Origin: CAYPOY01 sp964412395
GTDB taxonomy: Bacteria > Chloroflexota > Anaerolineae > B4-G1
Direction: 5' to 3'
Assembly (NCBI GenBank): GCA_964412395.1
Contig: CAYPOY010000011.1
Coordinates: 1 to 33,212, forward strand
Length of the DNA stretch: 33,212 nt
In this document: one piece after another, positions 29,255-33,212 of the stretch
Layout: each line of letters opens with the position of its first letter
Position numbering within the stretch: the stretch's first letter is position 1
Position numbers and translations under genes: made by a program
Notes under the pieces: generated by a model
The model's database searches: none
What the model was told of the DNA's origin: nothing
Seen by the model: the letters and a program-made list of their open reading frames with translations, nothing else

Positions 29255-30532
29255 TTACGCTTCTCCTCTGAACACCTCAGTCAACCGGTTGGTCGGCCAG
29301 GGAAGAGAGACGTGGTGTATAGTGGGGCTGGCGCGCTGCGCCAGGTGGGCCACCTCCTCCCGGATCTCCCGTGGCGAGACGTAAGCGCTCTGAAAGCGCA
29401 TCACTCGCCCTTCGGCCACGGCCAGGAAATCGCCCCGGCCCGTCAGACGTTCGGCTCCTGTGCCGCTCCAACCGGTAGCCGTGCGTGCGTCCTCGACGCT
29501 GGTGACGCGCCCCACCAGCCGTACCGGGAAGTTTGCCTTGACGAGGGGGCCTAACACGGCTGCCGTGGGCTTCTGCGTGGCTGCGACGACGTGGATGCCG
29601 GCCTGGCGTCCGCGCTGTGTGAGCCGGGTGAGTGCTCGTTGCACTGCTTTTCCCCCTACCATCAGCAGGTCGGCCAGTTCGTCTATGACGACGATGATGT
29701 GAGGGTTGGGTGTGTCTCGGCGTTCCATCAGATGTACCAGGCTTTGGAGGGCTTCTGTCGTTTCCCGTGTGTCCTGGATGACCGGACGTGCCAGGTGGGG
29801 CAGCCCTTCGAAGAGGCTAAAGGCGTGACCCTTTGGGTCTATCAGCACCAGCATCAGACCCCCTCCCCGGCCCTCCCCCTGGGAGGGGGAGGGAGTAGGA
29901 GCCTGCCCTGAGCCTGCCGAACGGGCCCCCTGGGAGGGGGAGGGAGCAAAGGGGAACTTTCCCCCTGGAGGGGGGACAGAGGGGGGTCTATTGCTCATTG
30001 CCAGGCTGAGGATCATTGTCTGGAGGAGCGCGGTCTTGCCTGAGCCGGTCGTGCCGGCCACGAGGATGTGAGCCACGTCTGGTGAGGGCAGTCGGATGAG
30101 CAGAGGCGCGCCGTCTTCGGCCAGGCCGAGGGTGGCGGTGATGGGCGGGATGGTCTCGGGAGCCTGTCCTGGGCCTGTCCTGAGCGCAGCCGAAGGAGCC
30201 TGTCCTGAGCTTGCCGAAGGATTTGTCGAAGGACCACGTCCGGTAAGCTGACGGAAGAGCGGCAGCAGCCGCACTGGCTGGGGGTCGTCACGTGGCACCT
30301 CGATGGCCACGGCGGCTCCACGCCGGGACACCCGGCAACTGGGCGCGTCGAGGGCAGCGGCCAGTTCCTCGCTGAGGCTCTTGATCCTGGAGATTTTGGC
30401 TCCCACGGCGGGCAACACCTGGAAGCGGACCCAGCGAGGCGTCACCGTGCCGCCAGTCACTCGTGCTGGCACCTTGTGTAGCGTCAGCACCGCCTCAATC
30501 CTGTCTGCCTGAAACTCCAGTTTCTTGCGCAT
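29255..30532 (-). CDS. FtsK/SpoIIIE-type DNA translocase motor, no membrane domain
   Basis: 425 residues. N-terminal alpha-domain-like part (TPRWVRFQVLPAVGAKISRIKSLSEELAAAL, VAIEVPRDD), then the RecA-like motor: Walker A VAGTTGSGKTALLQ (about 158-171), LMLVLIDPKGHAFSLFEGLPHL, Walker B HIIVVIDELADLL, then RGRQAGIHVVAATQKPTAAVLGPLVKANFPVRLVGRV and RGDFLAV. It lacks transmembrane helices and the C-terminal gamma domain of FtsK. Two insertions made of repeats break the usual sequence: residues 102-125 (STNPSASSGQAP...) and 183-225 (PPSVPPPGGKFPF...), both in frame and both outside the catalytic motifs. First gene of a four-gene cassette with an SOS-type promoter. Probably pumps or strips DNA in a damage response; the partner is unknown. 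Confidence 0.85.
   Translation of the reverse strand: MRKKLEFQADRIEAVLTLHKVPARVTGGTVTPRWVRFQVLPAVGAKISRIKSLSEELAAALDAPSCRVSRRGAAVAIEVPRDDPQPVRLLPLFRQLTGRGPSTNPSASSGQAPSAALRTGPGQAPETIPPITATLGLAEDGAPLLIRLPSPDVAHILVAGTTGSGKTALLQTMILSLAMSNRPPSVPPPGGKFPFAPSPSQGARSAGSGQAPTPSPSQGEGRGGGLMLVLIDPKGHAFSLFEGLPHLARPVIQDTRETTEALQSLVHLMERRDTPNPHIIVVIDELADLLMVGGKAVQRALTRLTQRGRQAGIHVVAATQKPTAAVLGPLVKANFPVRLVGRVTSVEDARTATGWSGTGAERLTGRGDFLAVAEGRVMRFQSAYVSPREIREEVAHLAQRASPTIHHVSLPWPTNRLTEVFRGEA
29858..29986. repeat. Compound repeat block inserted in frame in the FtsK-like gene
   Basis: Two CCCTCCCCCTGGGAGGGGG-type hairpins around one CCTGCCCTGAGCCTGCCGAA unit (29902-29924), plus a third C/G palindrome. 129 bp, 43 codons, replacing nothing obvious between SNRP and LMLVLIDPKG. 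Confidence 0.7.
30158..30229. repeat. CTGAGC..CGAAGG repeat array inserted in frame in the FtsK-like gene
   Basis: 72 bp containing one 24-bp and one 23-bp copy (30174-30197, 30199-30221) plus partial units on either side. Encodes residues 102-125, just before ETIPPITATLGL. Confidence 0.7.
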
Positions 30533-30621
30533 CCTTGTCTACTCCTCCCATACGAACTAAGACGTTGACTGCCTGTCAACTTCTGCTCCAAGTGAGTACC
30601 AGAACCACCGTTTAGAAACAG

Positions 30622-30677
30622 TAGAACAAACGTTCTACCGTTAGCCATATCATACCAGAACATTTGTGCGCCGTCAA
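30622..30677 (-). promoter_or_regulatory. SOS-type promoter of the FtsK-like cassette with two LexA-type boxes
   Basis: Minus strand -35 TTGACG (30677-30672), 17-bp spacer, -10 TATGAT (30654-30649) with TGG extended element. A perfect GAAC-N4-GTTC palindrome lies at 30624-30635 (TAGAAC/GTTCTA, 30622-30637) just past the start site, and a one-mismatch box, GCACAAATGTTC, lies in the spacer (30669-30658). lexA is the next gene upstream. The untranslated leader is about 110 nt and holds a GTTGAC/GTCAAC inverted repeat (30564-30580). Confidence 0.75.
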
Positions 30678-30681
30678 GCAA

Positions 30682-30709
30682 AATTATCCCAAATAAAGTT
30701 GGGATAATT
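30682..30709. repeat. AT-rich perfect palindrome upstream of the SOS promoter
   Basis: AATTATCCCAA and TTGGGATAATT, 11 bp each, around ATAAAG, ending 4 bp before the -35 box. Placement suits an activator or repressor site; it could also be a second terminator for lexA. Confidence 0.55.
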
Positions 30710-30723
30710 ATGGCGACGAAAAG

Positions 30724-30749
30724 GAGGCCCAGCCTTGCAGCTGGGCCTC
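30724..30749 (-). terminator. Terminator of lexA
   Basis: GAGGCCCAGC/GCTGGGCCTC with a 6-nt loop; on the minus strand it is followed by CTTTTCG. A second hairpin, GCGCCGCC/GGCGGCGC (30818-30840), lies directly after the lexA stop. Confidence 0.75.
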
Positions 30750-30854
30750 ATATACTGTTACTTCCTACACCGGTCTGAAGAGAGCCGGTGCTGGATTGCT
30801 CCCGCAGTGGGATTCCAGCGCCGCCTGTTTACGGCGGCGCGGCTTAACTGCTAT

Positions 30855-31508
30855 CTACTGCAACTGCCGGACGACCATCACCACTTTGCCCTGCACCTCC
30901 ACCTGGCGGGGATCGTCCACGTAGATCGGCCTCATCGTGGGATTGGCCGGTTGGAGCCGCACTCGCCCCCCCTCCTCCTGGTAGAAACGTTTGAGCGTCA
31001 CTTCCTCACGTTCCTTCAGCCACACCGCCGCCATCTCGCCATTCTCAACCCGCTGCTGATGGCGCATAACGACGATGTCGCCATCGTGCACCAGTGCATC
31101 TATCATCGAGTTCCCCTCCACCTGTAAGGCGTACAATCCTGCTGGGTCTCCTAGAATGTCGCGGGTCAACTCGATCGTCTCGTCACCCATCAGCGCAAAA
31201 TCGCTGGCTGGTACCGGGATGGGCTCACCGGCCACAATACGACCCAGCAGCGGCAGCCGAACCACGGCCTCCGGCACTATCTGCGCGCGGGCCGTGGGGG
31301 TCAACTTCAATCCGCGCGATACATCCCGGTCCCGGCTGATGTAACCTCTCTCCTCCAGACGCCGCAGGTTGTAACTCACGACGGAAGTAGAACTGATACC
31401 GGCAGCAGCGCCGATCTCGCGAATGGAAGGCGGATAACCGTTCTCCTCGACGTACTCGTTGACGAACTCCAATATCCTCTGTTGCCTCTCTGAGAGACGC
31501 CCATACAT
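30855..31508 (-). CDS. lexA: LexA repressor
   Basis: 217 residues from the ATG at 31508 (GAGGAGG six bases upstream). SOS repressor-protease. N-terminal winged helix-turn-helix: LSERQQRILEFVNEYVEENGYPPSIREIGAAAGISSTSVVSYNLRRLEERGYI. The self-cleavage site is Ala93-Gly94 (RIVAGEPIP), with the catalytic Ser134 (VEGNSMID) and Lys173 (VTLKRF). All key residues are intact, so it should be cleavable on RecA activation. No GAAC-N4-GTTC box lies in the 120 bp before it; the nearest box and a near-consensus promoter are upstream of the small YgiT-type gene, with no terminator between, so the two genes are probably one autoregulated transcript. Confidence 0.96.
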   Translation of the reverse strand: MYGRLSERQQRILEFVNEYVEENGYPPSIREIGAAAGISSTSVVSYNLRRLEERGYISRDRDVSRGLKLTPTARAQIVPEAVVRLPLLGRIVAGEPIPVPASDFALMGDETIELTRDILGDPAGLYALQVEGNSMIDALVHDGDIVVMRHQQRVENGEMAAVWLKEREEVTLKRFYQEEGGRVRLQPANPTMRPIYVDDPRQVEVQGKVVMVVRQLQ

Positions 31509-31627
31509 CATTAGCCTCCTCGCTCTCGATTGAACCAATGGGCTGCCCATTCCACCGTTGCGCCGGTGTCGCATCCAGCAGCCAGGGAGACCACTCCAGC
31601 GGTACGCTCAGTTGCCTCTCAAATTAA

Positions 31628-31828
31628 TCAGTATGCAAAGCCAGCAACCGCGACAGGGCATTCGACAGCAAAACTCATTCGGTGAAGTTTGATACGTTCA
31701 ATTTCATGCAAGGTTTCTGCCGTCAAGTAACTCTCCCCGCAATGAGGACAACTCACTATCGGGATGTTCTCTATCACTAGCAGGTTTTTGCCCTTGCCGT
31801 AGGTTCTGGCAACCCTGCGAATGCGCAC
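31628..31828 (-). CDS. Orphan YgiT/MqsA-type zinc-finger protein
   Basis: 66 residues from a GTG at 31828, with GGAAG upstream. RTYGKGKNLLVIENIPIVSCPHCGESYLTAETLHEIERIKLHR matches the zinc half of YgiT/MqsA antitoxins. Only one CxxC pair (CPHC) is present, where the full MqsA zinc domain uses two, and no DNA-binding domain follows, so it is a minimal form. No toxin gene (MqsR or DUF4258 type) lies beside it. Its promoter contains a LexA box, and it sits between that promoter and lexA. It may be an antitoxin relic, or a small SOS-induced regulator. Confidence 0.7.
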   Translation of the reverse strand: MRIRRVARTYGKGKNLLVIENIPIVSCPHCGESYLTAETLHEIERIKLHRMSFAVECPVAVAGFAY

Positions 31829-31852
31829 TGAGCTTCCAACTTATGTGGTTAT

Positions 31853-31881
31853 ATTATACGCGAACATACGTTCTATGTCAA
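31853..31881 (-). promoter_or_regulatory. Consensus promoter with LexA box in the spacer (YgiT-type gene and lexA)
   Basis: Minus strand TTGACA (31881-31876), 17-bp spacer, TATAAT (31858-31853): both hexamers are perfect. A GAAC-N4-GTTC palindrome (31862-31873) fills the spacer, so LexA binding would block the polymerase. The strongest promoter by consensus in this window. Confidence 0.85.
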
Positions 31882-31910
31882 GAGCGCCACGATTGCGGAG
31901 CATCGCGGGG

Positions 31911-33137
31911 CTAACGCGCAGTCGTCATCCCTTTCCGCTCATACCGCCGGAAGGCGACATAGTACACCAGCGTGCCCACGAGGAAGAACGGGATGGTCAG
32001 CAGGTAAACAGTGGGGTAACCCAGGCGGAGAATCAACCGGCCGGCCAGGGCGCCGGCCACAGCCCCTGCCAGACTCTGTGCCACCCCTGAGCCCTGCCCG
32101 GCCAGGCTGGTCACGCGCACGCGCCGTTTTTCGGGGATGAGCGCCATCTGGAAGGTCCGCACCGCGGGGATGGTCATGTTCCACAGTGCACTCCAGGCGT
32201 AGTAGAAAGGCACCGCCAGCCCGAAGGAGGGAGCCAGGGCCAGGCCAGCCAGGAAGGGCAAGAAGGCAAGCCGCAGGCTGGTCGCTGTGCGCACTTGCCC
32301 CCAGCGCTGCGTCAGCGCCGGCACCAGGAACGTGGCGGCGAAGGCGATCATCTTGGCACCGGCGAAGGTCAGGCCAATTGTGCTAGCCTCGGCCCCTAGC
32401 TGTTCTTTGAAAAAGAGATTGAGGAAGGGCAGGATCATTCCCTCACCGAAGGCGAGCAGGGCCGTCACTGCTGTGAAGGCAGCGATTTGGCCACTCACGA
32501 CCCGCGAGGGGGTGGTGGGCCGCTCTGCACTCTCATCCTGCTGCTGTTTCTTCTCTCCAGGGAGGAACGGCAGGGGCAGGAGCCCCAGGCCGTAGAAGCC
32601 GGTGCCCACCAGCAGTGCGAAGCGGTAGGCCGGTATCCCATCCGGTTGTACCCCCGCCAGCGCAGCGTAGAAGCCAGGCAACACCCCAGCCAGGGCGCTC
32701 CCCAGCACGCCGGTCACCAGCCAGGTGGCGGCGACGACGCTGAAAAGGTGCGTGCGTTCCTCCTCCCGGCTATAGGCGCTCAGGAGGGGAACATAGGCGA
32801 TGTGCCAGAGAGGGAAACTGATTCCGGCAACGGCGGTGGAAGCCAGCAGACCGGCGCGACTGGTCAGCAGCGAGCGAGCTGCCAGCCCCGATCCGCTCAT
32901 CGCCACACCGATGCGAAACAGCCAGCGCCGCGACACGCGGTCGCCCAGAAGCCCCATCACCAGCGCCGTCAACAGGGTCGCCAGCGCCGTCACCGAGGTC
33001 AGGTCGCCGATGAAATCCTCGCCGTACCCGAGGCACTTGAGGTAGAGGTTGAACAGCACAACAAATGGTGCATACCCCGGGCTGATGAGGAGACAACTGA
33101 GCAGCACCAGTTTGGCCGGGCGCGAAAAGCCCGTCAC
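31911..33137 (-). CDS. Major facilitator superfamily transporter
   Basis: 408 residues with about 12 hydrophobic segments in two halves, split by a polar loop (PGEKKQQQDESAERPTTPS, about 193-211). MFS signature between helices 2 and 3: GLLGDRVSRRWLFRIG (about 63-78). The second half repeats a weaker version (PALTQRWGQVRT). Likely an exporter; the substrate cannot be told. GTG start at 33137 with a G-rich but not classical ribosome site. A CCCCTCCCC-type repeat lies immediately upstream, and I see no clear promoter inside the window. Confidence 0.85.
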   Translation of the reverse strand: MTGFSRPAKLVLLSCLLISPGYAPFVVLFNLYLKCLGYGEDFIGDLTSVTALATLLTALVMGLLGDRVSRRWLFRIGVAMSGSGLAARSLLTSRAGLLASTAVAGISFPLWHIAYVPLLSAYSREEERTHLFSVVAATWLVTGVLGSALAGVLPGFYAALAGVQPDGIPAYRFALLVGTGFYGLGLLPLPFLPGEKKQQQDESAERPTTPSRVVSGQIAAFTAVTALLAFGEGMILPFLNLFFKEQLGAEASTIGLTFAGAKMIAFAATFLVPALTQRWGQVRTATSLRLAFLPFLAGLALAPSFGLAVPFYYAWSALWNMTIPAVRTFQMALIPEKRRVRVTSLAGQGSGVAQSLAGAVAGALAGRLILRLGYPTVYLLTIPFFLVGTLVYYVAFRRYERKGMTTAR

Positions 33138-33140
33138 GTC

Positions 33141-33212
33141 CGCCCCCCCTCAGTCCCCCCCAATTCTGGGGGGGAAGGACTCCCCTCCCCCAGAGTTGGG
33201 GGAGGGGCCGGG
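33141..33212. repeat. CCCCTCCCC-family hairpin repeats at the right edge
   Basis: Two palindromes: CCCCCCC-AATTCT-GGGGGGG and CCCCTCCCCC-AGAGTT-GGGGGAGGGG, followed by CCGGGG as in the copy at 8796-8832. The element runs off the window. Confidence 0.75.

Noticed and set aside
1..33212. tRNA or rRNA genes
   Set aside because: No cloverleaf-like sequence with a T-arm GTTCRANYC and matching acceptor stem, and no rRNA segment, was recognised on either strand. A tRNAscan-SE run would be decisive.

Overview
The window looks like a chromosomal contig from a GC-rich member of the Chloroflexota, most likely an Anaerolineae-type lineage. The case rests on family resemblance: secreted DUF11 proteins ending in a YLPLV.RN tail, a sortase with a Pro/Thr-rich stalk, a DUF4367-type anti-sigma factor, a DUF6391 protein, a GatCA pair beside an AsnRS gene, and SOS boxes of the GAAC-N4-GTTC type. 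No rRNA, tRNA, CRISPR array or transposase gene was seen.

Layout. (1) 1-488: the 5' part of asnS on the minus strand. (2) 596-8072: three secreted proteins with a shared C-terminal tail. Genes 1 and 2 each have a promoter and a long (>300 nt) leader, and the two leaders are homologous and can fold; gene 3 is an extracellular nuclease downstream of gene 2. (3) 8176-12731, minus: gatC-gatA, a HEPN/MNT toxin-antitoxin pair coupled to gatA by a 4-bp overlap, a nucleotide-sugar dehydrogenase and a VTT membrane protein. (4) 13067-20057, plus: a site-2 protease, an HD protein, a TyrA-like protein with a degraded dinucleotide loop, a glycosyltransferase, a polysaccharide-type ABC permease and priA. 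(5) 20058-23890: accessory segment with an AbiEi/AbiEii pair flanked by a second copy of the priA 3' end, a DUF234-type ATPase, a RelE-like/Phd pair and a MITE-like element. (6) 23897-28028: sortase, sigma/anti-sigma pair, DUF6391 protein and holA. (7) 28174-31881, minus: lexA with an SOS promoter upstream across a small YgiT-type gene, then a four-gene cassette led by an FtsK-like motor under its own SOS-type promoter. (8) 31911-33137: an MFS transporter.

Three patterns cross the window. First, each of the three toxin-antitoxin pairs carries a lesion in the toxin gene (HEPN frameshift, AbiEii without its nucleotidyltransferase motif, RelE-like frameshift), while the antitoxin reads intact; a fourth antitoxin-like gene (YgiT type) has no partner. 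Second, short dispersed repeats have entered coding sequence in frame: a roughly 24-bp CTGAGC..CGAAGG unit and a CCCCTCCCC hairpin. Third, 7-bp tandem repeats sit at gene ends and starts.

How the genes may work together: the secreted proteins, sortase, glycosyltransferase, nucleotide-sugar dehydrogenase and ABC permease all point to cell-surface construction. LexA and the FtsK-like cassette form a probable DNA-damage regulon. priA, holA, asnS and gatCA are housekeeping genes.
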